A stretch of 64,000 bases of DNA, taken from Desulfurellaceae bacterium bin18. Lineage in GTDB: Bacteria; Desulfobacterota; Binatia; Bin18. Below the pieces are notes generated by a model. That model saw nothing but the letters and a program-made list of their open reading frames with translations, ran no database searches and had not been told where the DNA came from. The DNA is taken from the NCBI GenBank assembly GCA_002238415.1, contig MPMI01000010.1, positions 52,789-116,788 on the forward strand. Direction: 5' to 3'. Made by a program: the position numbers and the translations under genes. Position 1 is the stretch's first letter; each line of letters begins with the position of its first letter. This document shows, in pieces, positions 36,918-46,050 of the stretch.

Positions 36918-37206
36918 TGTGGGTGTTTCCTTTCTGTGTGAACATTGAGGGGGAGGGGGGCGACGCGGGAAATCGTCGCCCCCCGAGCAGAGAGAAAAGG
37001 CAAAGGAGGGAAAACCTTTTCTCCCTTGCCCACGCCTGTATGTGTGTTCAGAGAGCATAAAGCATGCCATGGTTGCCGTGAGAGACGCCTGCTGATTTTC
37101 CTGAGCTACCGTCTGCTGAGAGCGGTAGAGTCAGATGTTGCGCTGCACAGAGAGCATCACATTGTTGCCTCCCCACCAGCAGCGGCGTAGGATTCTGAGT
37201 ACGCTT
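36918..37206. other. Leader/intergenic region with strong hairpins
   Basis: GGGGGGCGACG (36955-36965) and CGTCGCCCCCC (36974-36984) pair perfectly over 11 bp around an 8-base loop. A second imperfect stem (GGCAA ... TTGCC, 36999-37030) lies beside it. Both lie just upstream of the minus-strand hypothetical gene and could structure its leader. The rest is featureless. Confidence 0.45.
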
Positions 37207-37234
37207 TTGACTTTATGCGGTCTCACCGGATAAA
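37207..37234 (+). promoter_or_regulatory. Possible sigma-70 promoter for the antiporter
   Basis: TTGACT and GATAAA are separated by 16 bases, about 64 bases before the antiporter ATG. Confidence 0.35.
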
Positions 37235-37297
37235 GAAGGCATACGCAAATCGGTTAAGAGCTGAATCAGCCACGAGCCCGCCACTGGTTATACGAGT

Positions 37298-39043
37298 ATG
37301 CTTCCGCATGGACATTATCTGAGTGAGCACCATTTTCTTATTTTTCTGCTTCAGATCCTGCTGTTGCTGGTGATGGCCCGTGGGTTCGGTGAGGTCTTTC
37401 GCCATTGGGGTCATCCGCCCGTTGTCGGAGAAATCCTGGTTGGTCTTCTCCTGGGTCCAACGCTGCTCGGGCGTCTCTCGCCTGAATTGTACCAGACCTT
37501 GTTCCCGCCAGACCCGATTCAATACACCATGCTGGAGACGGTTTCCTGGTTTGGTGTGCTCCTGCTCTTGCTTGAGACCGGCCTCGAAATCGACGTGTCT
37601 GCGGCCTGGAAGCAGCGCGGTCCGGCACTCCGCATCGGTATTATTGGTGTTGTCGTTCCCTTGGCCGTTGGGTTTCTCTTATCGTTGTTGTTGCCTGACG
37701 CGTATCTCGTCATACCAGACCAGCGGGTGACCTTCGCCCTGTTTTTAGGCACGACCATGGCGATTAGTGCCATGGTCATTATCGCCCGGGTGCTGCACGA
37801 CCTGGATTTGGTCAAGAGTGATCTGGGGCTCCTGACCCTGTGCGGCTATGCGGTGAATGATATTTTGGCCTGGGTGATTCTCAGCCTCGTCTTTGCCACT
37901 GCCGCGGCTGCCACGCTGAGTATCGGTTCGGTCATTCTCCTGCTGGCGACCGCAGTCGGCTTTACCGCCTTTTGTCTCTCGCTGGGGTTACGCCTGGTTG
38001 ACCAATCGCTGACCGGACTGGTCACACGTATCCCGCACCAACCCGGCGTTGTGCTGACTTTTGTGTGTTGCTTGGGGCTGCTGTGTGGGGCAATCACGCA
38101 GTGGATCGGCCTGACCGGCCTGCTCGGGTTTTTTCTGGCCGGGATCATGGCCGGAGATGCCGGGGCGCTTTCCGAACGGGTGCGGCAGATCCTCACCCAG
38201 ATGGTGCACGCGATTTTCGTACCGCTCTATTTTGCGACGATCGCCATCCAAATAGACTTCTTTGCACAGTTTGATGCCTTTCTCGTCCTTTTTGTGACCG
38301 TCGTATCAATCGCCGGGAAGTATTTTGGTGCGTGGCTGGGAGCGCAACAGGCGGGGCTCTCTGCGGTGGACCGGGTTTCCATCGGCATTGCTTTTACTCC
38401 CAGTGGCGTGACCGGCATTGTGGTTGCCGCCGTGGCGGTAGAGCATCAGATCATCACCATTCCGGTCTTTGTTTCCATTGTCCTCTCGGCGATTATCTCC
38501 TCTCTTATTGTCGGTCCCTGGTTGATGTGGTCCATTCGACGTCGGCCGGCCATGAATATCGCCGAGTTGTTTGTGCGCCGGGCGCTGATTCCTGGCTTGA
38601 CCGGCATGACACGTCAGGCGGTGATCCAGGAACTCTGTCAGGAAATATCGGAACACCAGCCTGCATTGGACCGGGAAACCGTATTTGCGGCGGTCCACGC
38701 TCGGGAGGAGTTGATGGGAACGGGCGTCGGGAGTGGGATTGCCATCCCGCATGCTCGTCTGGCAGCGCTCTCGAAACCCGTGATTACCTGCGGACGTTCG
38801 CCGGCTGGGGTCGATTGGGACGCACCGGACGGGTTGCCCGTACAGTTGGTCTTTCTGCTGCTCACACCTGTTCAGGACGAGGGTGCGCAGTTGCAGATTC
38901 TGGCGGCATTGGCCCGCACGATGAGTGCGGAAGAGGTGCGACAGAGCCTGGTGCAGGCCAAGGATGCCGGCGAGTTGTGGCAGCGCTTGTACGATGTGTT
39001 GCAGTCGGCCGAGGCTCAGATCGTACCACGCCAGCCCGCCTAG
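37298..39043 (+). CDS. CPA2-family cation:proton antiporter fused to a PTS EIIA (type 2) domain
   Basis: This 581-residue protein has about 12 membrane helices in residues 1-415, with the Kef/Nap-type blocks HPPVVGEILVGLLLGPTLLG and FTPSGVTGIVVAA. A cytoplasmic C-terminal domain (about residues 430-575) is of the fructose/nitrogen EIIA type. Its phosphorylatable His lies in SGIAIPHARL. It would exchange Na+ or K+ for H+. The EIIA domain suggests control by phosphotransfer state. No ribosome site is obvious before the ATG at 37298, so a slightly different start is possible. Confidence 0.87.
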   Translation: MLPHGHYLSEHHFLIFLLQILLLLVMARGFGEVFRHWGHPPVVGEILVGLLLGPTLLGRLSPELYQTLFPPDPIQYTMLETVSWFGVLLLLLETGLEIDVSAAWKQRGPALRIGIIGVVVPLAVGFLLSLLLPDAYLVIPDQRVTFALFLGTTMAISAMVIIARVLHDLDLVKSDLGLLTLCGYAVNDILAWVILSLVFATAAAATLSIGSVILLLATAVGFTAFCLSLGLRLVDQSLTGLVTRIPHQPGVVLTFVCCLGLLCGAITQWIGLTGLLGFFLAGIMAGDAGALSERVRQILTQMVHAIFVPLYFATIAIQIDFFAQFDAFLVLFVTVVSIAGKYFGAWLGAQQAGLSAVDRVSIGIAFTPSGVTGIVVAAVAVEHQIITIPVFVSIVLSAIISSLIVGPWLMWSIRRRPAMNIAELFVRRALIPGLTGMTRQAVIQELCQEISEHQPALDRETVFAAVHAREELMGTGVGSGIAIPHARLAALSKPVITCGRSPAGVDWDAPDGLPVQLVFLLLTPVQDEGAQLQILAALARTMSAEEVRQSLVQAKDAGELWQRLYDVLQSAEAQIVPRQPA

Positions 39044-39045
39044 AT

Positions 39046-39073
39046 GTAGGGGCAACCCCCTGTGGTTACCCCG
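39046..39073. repeat. GTAGGGGC-family intergenic repeat
   Basis: GTAGGGGCAACCCCCTGTGG followed by TTACCCCG is nearly identical to the copy at 32207. It lies directly after the antiporter stop, between convergent genes, and could serve as a terminator-like hairpin. Confidence 0.7.
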
Positions 39074-39104
39074 TCTGCCATTCGACCAGTGGCGACTCGC
39101 AGTT

Positions 39105-40505
39105 TTACAATAAATTATAGCGCTTCATCCGCTCCCGCAGGACATTGCGACTCACGCCCAGCAGCCGGGCGGCCTGGACCTGATTATAGCGAGAGAGTTC
39201 AAGCGCTTTGCCGACGACAAGCCGCTCAGAACGTGCAAGGACATTGCCCGCGTGCTGGGCAAACAGCTCTTCCAGGGTTGCATTCAGGGCGGCTTCGGCG
39301 TTTGGTGGTGGGGATACCGAGGCGGCCGGAGCGCTGCTGGCAGGCAGGGTAAGGTCTTCTTCGGTGATAACCGGGCCACGTGAGTACAACACCGTCTGGG
39401 CGATAACGTTCTCAAGCTCACGGACATTCCCCGGCCAGGAATAGGCGAGGAGTTTCTCACCCGCGGCTGCAGAAAACTCTTGCGGGCCGCTTTTGTTATC
39501 TTGAGTATGGAGTTGCAGGAGATGCTTGGCTATGAGGAGAATGTCTTCACCGCGCTCCCGTAGCGGTGGTAGATTAATCCGTACGACATTAAGGCGATAG
39601 TATAAATCTTCACGAAACCGGCCATCTTGAAGCAGCGTTTCGAGCGCCTGGTTGGTCGCCGCAATAATCCGCACATTGATCTGCCGTAAGCGCCGTCCTC
39701 CCAGCCGGTAGATCTCGCGTTCTTGCAACACGCGGAGGAGTTTGGCCTGGAGGAGGGGGGGCATGTCCCCGATTTCGTCCAGGAAGAGTGTGCCGCCGTG
39801 GGCGAGTTCAAATTTTCCGGGACGTGACTCGACTGCCCCGGAAAAGGCGCCGCGCTCATGGCCAAAGAGTTCGCTCTCCAGCAGGGAGTCCGGGATGGCA
39901 GCACAATTAATGGCCAGGAATGGTCCGTTGCTGCGTTGCGAATAGGTATGCAGGGCGTGGGCCACCAGCTCTTTGCCCGTCCCGCTCTCTCCCGTAATCA
40001 AAATCGTAATGTCACGCGCCGCGCTTTTACCGATAATTTTATACACTTCCTGCATGGCTTGGCTGTTCCCCAGCATGGGCACAGCCTCGGGCGAGAGGGG
40101 TTCCGGCCGTGCCTCGTCCGGGGGAGAGGCAGGCTCCTGGACGGAGGTGTGTTTTTTGAGCGTGCGGCCGATGAGCTGCTTGAGGGTTTCGATATCAAAC
40201 GGCTTGACCAGATAGTCATCCGCGTCCAGGGTGGTGGAGCGGATGGCCGTTTCGGCTGAAACAAAAGCCGTCATCATGATGACGGGCAGGCTGGGCCGGC
40301 GGTGCTTGATCTCTTCGAGGGTAGAGAGTCCGTCGCGGTTGGGCATGCGGACATCCATGAGGATGAGTCGCAAGGCTGGGTCGTCTATTTTTTCCAGCGC
40401 TTCGTTGCCGGAGAAGGCCGACAGCAGTTCGTATTCCCGACCGAGGACGCGCCGGAAAGAATAGTGAACGTTCCGTTCATCATCAACAATAAGGATTTTT
40501 TCCAT
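39105..40505 (-). CDS. NtrC-family sigma-54 response regulator
   Basis: This 466-residue protein has a receiver domain ([10 protein letters not shown]; phospho-acceptor Asp in LILMDVRMP near residue 52) and an AAA+ sigma-54 activator domain. The latter has GESGTGKE Walker A and LFLDEIGDM Walker B. A Fis-type helix-turn-helix follows ([20 protein letters not shown]). The sigma-54 contact loop reads GAFSGA rather than the usual GAFTGA. The ATG at 40505 comes 3 bases after the histidine kinase stop. With three sigma-54 promoter candidates for nitrogen genes in the window it may control them, though NtrC itself could be elsewhere. Confidence 0.9.
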   Translation of the reverse strand: MEKILIVDDERNVHYSFRRVLGREYELLSAFSGNEALEKIDDPALRLILMDVRMPNRDGLSTLEEIKHRRPSLPVIMMTAFVSAETAIRSTTLDADDYLVKPFDIETLKQLIGRTLKKHTSVQEPASPPDEARPEPLSPEAVPMLGNSQAMQEVYKIIGKSAARDITILITGESGTGKELVAHALHTYSQRSNGPFLAINCAAIPDSLLESELFGHERGAFSGAVESRPGKFELAHGGTLFLDEIGDMPPLLQAKLLRVLQEREIYRLGGRRLRQINVRIIAATNQALETLLQDGRFREDLYYRLNVVRINLPPLRERGEDILLIAKHLLQLHTQDNKSGPQEFSAAAGEKLLAYSWPGNVRELENVIAQTVLYSRGPVITEEDLTLPASSAPAASVSPPPNAEAALNATLEELFAQHAGNVLARSERLVVGKALELSRYNQVQAARLLGVSRNVLRERMKRYNLL

Positions 40506-40507
40506 GA

Positions 40508-41740
40508 CTAGAGGGGGAGTCGGATGCACACCGTTGTGCCGGCTCCTGGCTGAGAGAAGAGGCGCAGGCGGCCGTTATGACCTTCAACGATGCGTTGCGA
40601 TATGGATAGCCCCAGTCCGGTGCCCTCTTCTTTGGTCGTAAAAAACGGGTCAAAGAGCTGGGATCGCACCTCGGGTGAGATCCCGGCTCCCTGGTCGGCA
40701 ATGGTGACCCGCAGGCTGCCGCCCCCAACGCCGATATGCACGGTCAGGGTTCCACCGTGGGGCATGGCCTGAATCGCGTTGAGCAAGAGGTTCAGGAACA
40801 CCTGCTTGATCTGGGTGCCATCCACCCAGGCCAGGGGGAGGTTGTTGGCCCAATCCTTGCGGATGACGATCTCACGCACGCGTGCCTCCGGGCCGATTAA
40901 AAGTAGGGTTTCTTCCATGATTTCCTGGAGGCGTTCGCGCTGAAAATGGGGTGGGCGTGGACGGGCGAATTCCAGAAACTGGTCCAGTAAGAGTTTGATG
41001 CGCTGCAACTCACCCTGGACAATACGGAGATCGTCCGAAAAGCCGTTGGTCGTTGTTCGATCCCGCGGATAGTCTTGAACCTGGTCCTGTGACATCGCGT
41101 AGATCAGCATGAGCACGGTATTCAGCGGGTTGCGCAGCTCATGGGCCAGCCCCGCGGACAGCTTGCCCAGAGCGGCCAATTTCTCAGACTGGCGGAGTTG
41201 TTCCCTGGTTTGCATTTCGTCCCGATAGAGGGTCGCATTTTCTATGGCAATCGCGGATTGACTGGCCAGCAGGGTCAGAAGCCGAACATCGCTATCCTCA
41301 AAACAGCGTGGTTCGGTCGTATAGACGTTCAGGACACCGATAATGGCGGTTCTGGCCCGGAGTGGTACGGACAAGAGGGAACACAGTCCTTCACGGCGGG
41401 CCAGGTCCGCCACGCGGTAGCGGGTTTCCTTGCGGACGTCAGGCGTGTACAGCGGTCGGCCGGTTTTGATCACTTCCCCGGTTAGACTGGTGGCCACTTC
41501 ACGCGCTGGCTGGGCAAGATAGGCTTCGCTCGCGCCCTCGGTAGCGGCCGGGCGAAGGGTGCCCTCTTCAGGGTCGAGCAGGAGAATGGAGGAGACGCGT
41601 GCAGCCATGAGGCGTCGGGCCTGGGCAACAATACGCTGTAGCACCTCTTCCAGTTGCAAGGTTGATGAGATTTCAGCCCCAATGGTGAATAGCGCTTCGA
41701 GTCGTTCTTCGAGATGTCCCTGGAGCGTATCCTGTGTCAT
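40508..41740 (-). CDS. GAF-domain sensor histidine kinase
   Basis: This 410-residue kinase has an N-terminal GAF domain (about residues 20-165, soluble) and a dimerisation domain with the phospho-accepting His in GLAHELRNPLN. A C-terminal ATPase domain has NLLLNAIQAM (N box), DQGAGI (G1) and GTGLGLSIS (G2). There are no membrane segments, so it senses a cytoplasmic signal. It is cotranscribed with the response regulator. It differs from NtrB, which carries a PAS rather than a GAF domain. Confidence 0.9.
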   Translation of the reverse strand: MTQDTLQGHLEERLEALFTIGAEISSTLQLEEVLQRIVAQARRLMAARVSSILLLDPEEGTLRPAATEGASEAYLAQPAREVATSLTGEVIKTGRPLYTPDVRKETRYRVADLARREGLCSLLSVPLRARTAIIGVLNVYTTEPRCFEDSDVRLLTLLASQSAIAIENATLYRDEMQTREQLRQSEKLAALGKLSAGLAHELRNPLNTVLMLIYAMSQDQVQDYPRDRTTTNGFSDDLRIVQGELQRIKLLLDQFLEFARPRPPHFQRERLQEIMEETLLLIGPEARVREIVIRKDWANNLPLAWVDGTQIKQVFLNLLLNAIQAMPHGGTLTVHIGVGGGSLRVTIADQGAGISPEVRSQLFDPFFTTKEEGTGLGLSISQRIVEGHNGRLRLFSQPGAGTTVCIRLPL

Positions 41741-41814
41741 AGCTACGCTCTCAATGGGACCGAGTAGAAAAGTCGGGTGTAATCCATATCCCCACAGGCG
41801 GATTGATGGGAGGG

Positions 41815-41844
41815 GAGCAGAGCGGGCAGCTGCCCGCTCTGCTC
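41815..41844. terminator. Perfect 30-base palindrome between amtB and the kinase gene
   Basis: GAGCAGAGCGGGCAG is followed by its exact complement, giving a 15-bp stem minus the turn. TTTT follows on the plus strand and none on the minus strand, although both flanking genes are on the minus strand. It may still block read-through from amtB. Confidence 0.55.
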
Positions 41845-41850
41845 TTTTGG

Positions 41851-43290
41851 TTAGGCTTCCTCAGTACCGAGACGCGGAACGGGTTCCGCCCGCATTGAGC
41901 GCTGGCTGCTCACCCCCAGGGTTGAGCCAGGGGAGAACATCTGCGAGGCGCCGTAGGCCACGTTTCCGTGCTCGCCAACATCCAGACCCTCGGACTCTTC
42001 GTCCGGCGAGACCCGGAGTCCCATGGTGGCCTTGATGATGCTGAACAGGATAAAGGCGAACGCAAAGGTAAAGATGCCAATGGCCACGATACCGATGATC
42101 TGACTGACGAGTTGCGCACCGCCGGCCAAATTGCCGAAAATGCCGACCGCCAGGGTGCCCCAGATGCCGCACACGAGGTGGACGGAGATAGCCCCCACCG
42201 GATCGTCGATCTTTATCTTGTCAAAGAACAGGACCGAGCCGACAACAATCGCCCCGGCAATCAGCCCAATCAGCGTGGCGGACATAGCCGCCATTTGATC
42301 GGCGCCGGCAGTGATGCCGACCAATCCGGCCAGAATACCGTTTAAGGCCATGGACAGGTCCGGCTTTTGGAGGATGACCCAGGATGTGAACATCGCCCCA
42401 AGACCACCGGCTGCGGCGGCAATACAGGTGGTAACCAGGGTTAAGGACACGAGATTGGGGTCGCCGGACAGGACGGAGCCGCCATTAAATCCGAACCAGC
42501 CGAGCCACAGCAGGAAGACACCAATGGCGGCCAGCGGCATATTGCTGGGCAGGATGGGCCGAATACGGCCGTCCGCCATGTATTTCCCCATGCGAGGCCC
42601 CAGCAGCATGGCTCCGGCCAAGGCTCCCCAGCCACCCACCGAGTGGACAATGGTTGAGCCGGCAAAGTCATAAAAGGGTGTTTCCATCATATCCAGCCAG
42701 CCCGCGCCCCATTTCCAACTGCCGGTGATGGGATACGAAACGGCGACGAAAATGGTCGCAAAAACCATGAAAGAGGATAACTTAATACGCTCGGCAACCG
42801 CGCCGGATACAATGGTTGCCGCGGTCGCCGCAAACATGGCCTGGAAGAGAAAGTCCGTCCAATAGGTGTAGCCCTCACTGTACAGACTGGTCTGTGAGGC
42901 CACTTCGTCCGTCACCTCAACGCCAAACCCGGCAAAGGCCAGCCAACCGGCAGAATCCTCCGCAAATCCGGGATACATCAGGTTGAAGCCGCACAGCGCA
43001 TAGGTCATCAACCCAATACAGATGACAAAGGTGTTTTTAAAGAGAATATTGACCGTGTTCTTGGACTGGGTCAGACCGGATTCGAGTGAGGCAAATCCCA
43101 GATGCATGATAAACACCAGGGCCGCGGCGATCATCATCCATAAATTATGGGCGGTAAACAGGGCAAACCCCTGTGAGGCGGCAAATTCCGCGTAATCCTT
43201 GTACTGGGGAGCGTCCTCGGCAAAGGCGAGCGGTGCCAGCAGCCCGATGCCCAGCGTAGCGAGTGATCCCAAAGCGAATAAACGTTTCAT
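41851..43290 (-). CDS. amtB: Ammonium transporter
   Basis: This 479-residue protein has a cleavable signal peptide (MKRLFALGSLATLGIGLLAP) and eleven membrane helices. DFAGSTIVHSVGGWGALAGA contains the first pore His of the Amt family, and ISVHLVCGIWGTLAVGIF the second. The C-terminal cytoplasmic tail is longer than in E. coli AmtB. The ATG at 43290 follows AAGGAGG. It lies 182 bases after glnB in the classical glnK-amtB pairing, so GlnB probably gates it. Confidence 0.95.
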   Translation of the reverse strand: MKRLFALGSLATLGIGLLAPLAFAEDAPQYKDYAEFAASQGFALFTAHNLWMMIAAALVFIMHLGFASLESGLTQSKNTVNILFKNTFVICIGLMTYALCGFNLMYPGFAEDSAGWLAFAGFGVEVTDEVASQTSLYSEGYTYWTDFLFQAMFAATAATIVSGAVAERIKLSSFMVFATIFVAVSYPITGSWKWGAGWLDMMETPFYDFAGSTIVHSVGGWGALAGAMLLGPRMGKYMADGRIRPILPSNMPLAAIGVFLLWLGWFGFNGGSVLSGDPNLVSLTLVTTCIAAAAGGLGAMFTSWVILQKPDLSMALNGILAGLVGITAGADQMAAMSATLIGLIAGAIVVGSVLFFDKIKIDDPVGAISVHLVCGIWGTLAVGIFGNLAGGAQLVSQIIGIVAIGIFTFAFAFILFSIIKATMGLRVSPDEESEGLDVGEHGNVAYGASQMFSPGSTLGVSSQRSMRAEPVPRLGTEEA

Positions 43291-43472
43291 CTCAACCTCC
43301 TTATAGCCTGCGATGCCTTCACGCGTGTCGAGATGCCCCGTATTGCCCCGTAGCAATATTGAGAATGACGTTGCGATTCGTTTTGCCGTTCTCGATACTG
43401 CTGGTCCCTGCCGGGACTCCTTGCGATGTTGCCCTCACAACACCAGAGCCCCGGCACGAGTTGTCGTTCTGG

Positions 43473-43835
<363 letters not shown>

Positions 43836-45107
43836 CTACATGAGGTAGGCGAACTCCACAATCATCGAATCCTGGTCGTCCGAATAGCCGCTACCGTCGT
43901 CGAACACATCTTTATTGGACCAGTCGTGGCGGAACTCCAAGCGAGCCTGCAAGTTCTCTGTCATCTGCCATTTGAAGGTACCGGTGACTTCTCGGAGGTC
44001 CTGCTCAATACCGGTCCGATAGCCGTCCGGGTCGGAGAACCACTCGCCGCGCAGCGCAAAGGACCAGTCCGCCAGGCTCTCGTCCAGCAGGCCGCCGCCC
44101 AGGGTGACAATGCCCGACAGCCCAGTCCAGTCGGCGTCGTCTCCACCCACCTGTTCCGAGGCCGTGCCATAGTCGAAGTTGGCCAGCAGGTCTACGTTTT
44201 CCATGGGCGAATAGGTCAGGACGGTATCGAACACGCCACTCTTGGAGCTGCCGCTGTCGTCGTCCTCTGCTCCAAAGACGCCGTTGAAGGTCCAGGCCAG
44301 GTCACCAAGCTCCAGTCCCAAACTCCCGAGAAAGGTCTTGCCGTTGTTGTTATCCCGCACATTGTCCCAGCCGTTCACGACACCGGCCGTCAGGCTGATA
44401 TTGTCGTTCAGAGCCGTGGAGAACAGCACACCAGTATGGGTGAACGGGATGGCGTAGCCGAACATGAAGGAGCGCGACACATTGGGATTATAGGGCGATT
44501 CGATCACCTCGCCGCCCAGCAGGGTGGCGAACTTCCCGAACTTCATCTCGACGCCATTGCCGACCCCAAAGGTGTAGGTCATATAGGCCTGCTGAACCTC
44601 GAAGTTATGCGCCAGATCTCCGCCCCAGTCAGACTGAATCAGGCCGGCGGTCTCACCGTAGTCCAGCACGGCATGGAAGCCGACCCCGCTCTCGGTTTCC
44701 TTGGACACTTCGAGCTGCAACAAGTCCATGGTGAAGTCGTTGTGGTTCTGGTCAAAGATGCGCATATTGTTGCTACCCGAGTCCGGGCTGTTGAAGTTGT
44801 AGTTATAAGACCCATACATCAAGCCGCCAAACTGAAAGCCGTTCAGGCCCAGCAGGCCGCCTTCCAGCGATTCGACACGGTTGGTCAGGTCCATGATACC
44901 GTTCCCAGCCTCGCCGTTCTCTCCAGGGCCTTCCTTGAGGCGACTTACCTCTCCTTCCAGCTCATCAATCCGCTGCTGCATTTGCTGCAGCATTCCCTGC
45001 ACATCAGGACTGGCTGGCGCGGCAGTCTCCTCCTCACCCGAGGCACTCACGCCCCCTGCAACTCCCAATACGACCGCGAGAGCCGCAATGCTGATAACTC
45101 TTTTCAT
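43836..45107 (-). CDS. Outer-membrane porin with periplasmic coiled coil (BBP2/OprB-like)
   Basis: This 423-residue protein has a signal peptide (MKRVISIAALAVVLGVAGG) and a short coiled coil at about residues 37-62 (MLQQMQQRIDELEGEVSRLK). A beta-barrel with the FQFGGLMYGSYNYNF and FGKFATLLGGEVIESPYN blocks of the BBP2 family follows. The C-terminus is VEFAYLM rather than the canonical Phe. It is the first gene of the porin-glnB-amtB unit, behind a sigma-54 promoter candidate. It may admit ammonium or small organic nitrogen compounds across the outer membrane, by inference from context. Confidence 0.85.
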   Translation of the reverse strand: MKRVISIAALAVVLGVAGGVSASGEEETAAPASPDVQGMLQQMQQRIDELEGEVSRLKEGPGENGEAGNGIMDLTNRVESLEGGLLGLNGFQFGGLMYGSYNYNFNSPDSGSNNMRIFDQNHNDFTMDLLQLEVSKETESGVGFHAVLDYGETAGLIQSDWGGDLAHNFEVQQAYMTYTFGVGNGVEMKFGKFATLLGGEVIESPYNPNVSRSFMFGYAIPFTHTGVLFSTALNDNISLTAGVVNGWDNVRDNNNGKTFLGSLGLELGDLAWTFNGVFGAEDDDSGSSKSGVFDTVLTYSPMENVDLLANFDYGTASEQVGGDDADWTGLSGIVTLGGGLLDESLADWSFALRGEWFSDPDGYRTGIEQDLREVTGTFKWQMTENLQARLEFRHDWSNKDVFDDGSGYSDDQDSMIVEFAYLM

Positions 45108-45182
45108 CTACTACCCCCTTGATAAAAATGTGTCCCTTGGATTCTGCCGGAACACGTTCGGTACACTTGATCAGAAAATATC

Positions 45183-45199
45183 TGCAAAGCTGATGCCAA
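45183..45199 (-). promoter_or_regulatory. Sigma-54 (-24/-12) promoter for the porin-glnB-amtB unit
   Basis: The minus-strand sequence is TTGGCATCAGCTTTGCA: all -24 and -12 core positions match TTGGCACG-N4-TTGCW except CG, read here as TC. The transcript would start near 45171, about 64 bases before the porin ATG. Confidence 0.75.
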
Positions 45200-45384
45200 T
45201 TCCGGACAAGGAGAAAACTGATAGAAATCAAGTCAGTTTCTTGCTCTTGGCAGAAAAGAATGCTCAGAAGAGCAGCAGTTGCAGACCAGACTGCCTAAAC
45301 TCTGAACAGACGAAGTTGACACAGCCCCCGGCATGTCTGCTATGTGTCGTGTATCTGTCAGAAAAAGGCTGAAAGGAGAAAACA

Positions 45385-45990
45385 ATGCCAAATGCAGATT
45401 TCGAAGTTCGCCAGCTCCTCAAGGCGTATCGCAAGGGTGTTATCTCGGATGCGCTGTTCGAAGAACAGATGGAGGAACTGTCCAACGGCGGGGCAGCGAC
45501 CTATACCTATAACGGGGAAAGTCACGCCACCGAGAAAGACATGATTCTGGCCTTACTGGACGAGTTCCGGTGTGGAGAAGACTTTGCCGCGGAATACCTC
45601 AACGGCTGGATTGAGGCCAGTGACGAGGCGTGTGTGAGGGGTGGCTTGCGGACCGTGCAGCAGCGTGAGGCTTTTCATGCCCACCTCTTGGAATCCCGGC
45701 TGCGCGAGCTGGGTGGGGACCCACAGTGTACAGTACCGGCCGAGCGGCGGGACAAAGAAATGCCTTTCTACTCGTCAAAAGAGAAGGGCGATGTGGAAAA
45801 GCTCCAATCCCTTGCCGAAGTGCTCAAAGACCCCGAGACCATCTTAAAGCCGCTGACCGATTCCATTGATCAGATTCAGGACGATCAGCAAACCAAAGCA
45901 CTCCTGCAGACCATTATTGACGACGAAATGTCGAGCATTAAATGGCTGCTGGATGCATGTGAGACCATGAGCGCCCCCAAAGCGGCCTAG
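45385..45990 (+). CDS. Ferritin-like-fold hypothetical protein
   Basis: This 201-residue, mostly helical protein has spaced Glu/His residues (REAFHAHLLESRLRELGG, and a C-terminal DDEMSSIKWLLDACE helix) that recall ferritin-like/rubrerythrin-type four-helix bundles. I cannot confirm a metal site. AAAGGAGAAAACA precedes the ATG. It is divergent from the porin-glnB-amtB unit, sharing a 277-bp region, and ends at a strong hairpin. Role unknown. Confidence 0.6.
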   Translation: MPNADFEVRQLLKAYRKGVISDALFEEQMEELSNGGAATYTYNGESHATEKDMILALLDEFRCGEDFAAEYLNGWIEASDEACVRGGLRTVQQREAFHAHLLESRLRELGGDPQCTVPAERRDKEMPFYSSKEKGDVEKLQSLAEVLKDPETILKPLTDSIDQIQDDQQTKALLQTIIDDEMSSIKWLLDACETMSAPKAA

Positions 45991-46012
45991 CCGCTCATTT
46001 GCTTACGGAGAG

Positions 46013-46043
46013 AGGGAGGGGTACGGGCAGCCTGCCCCTCCCT
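46013..46043 (+). terminator. GC-rich hairpin after the ferritin-like gene
   Basis: AGGGAGGGG and CCCCTCCCT pair around an inner GGGCA/TGCCC stem. No T run follows. It ends 8 bases before the glnE GTG, so it may also limit glnE expression. Confidence 0.5.
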
Positions 46044-46050
46044 ATATACC

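Noticed and set aside
36918..37070. N-terminal extension of the 36555 hypothetical gene to an ATG at 37070
   Set aside because: The extension is encoded by a perfect hairpin and an imperfect one, and gives Pro/Arg low complexity without family similarity.
45242..45262. Plus-strand TTGGCA ... ATGCT as a sigma-54 promoter for the ferritin-like gene
   Set aside because: GG-to-GC spacing is 11 rather than 10 bases, which sigma-54 does not tolerate.
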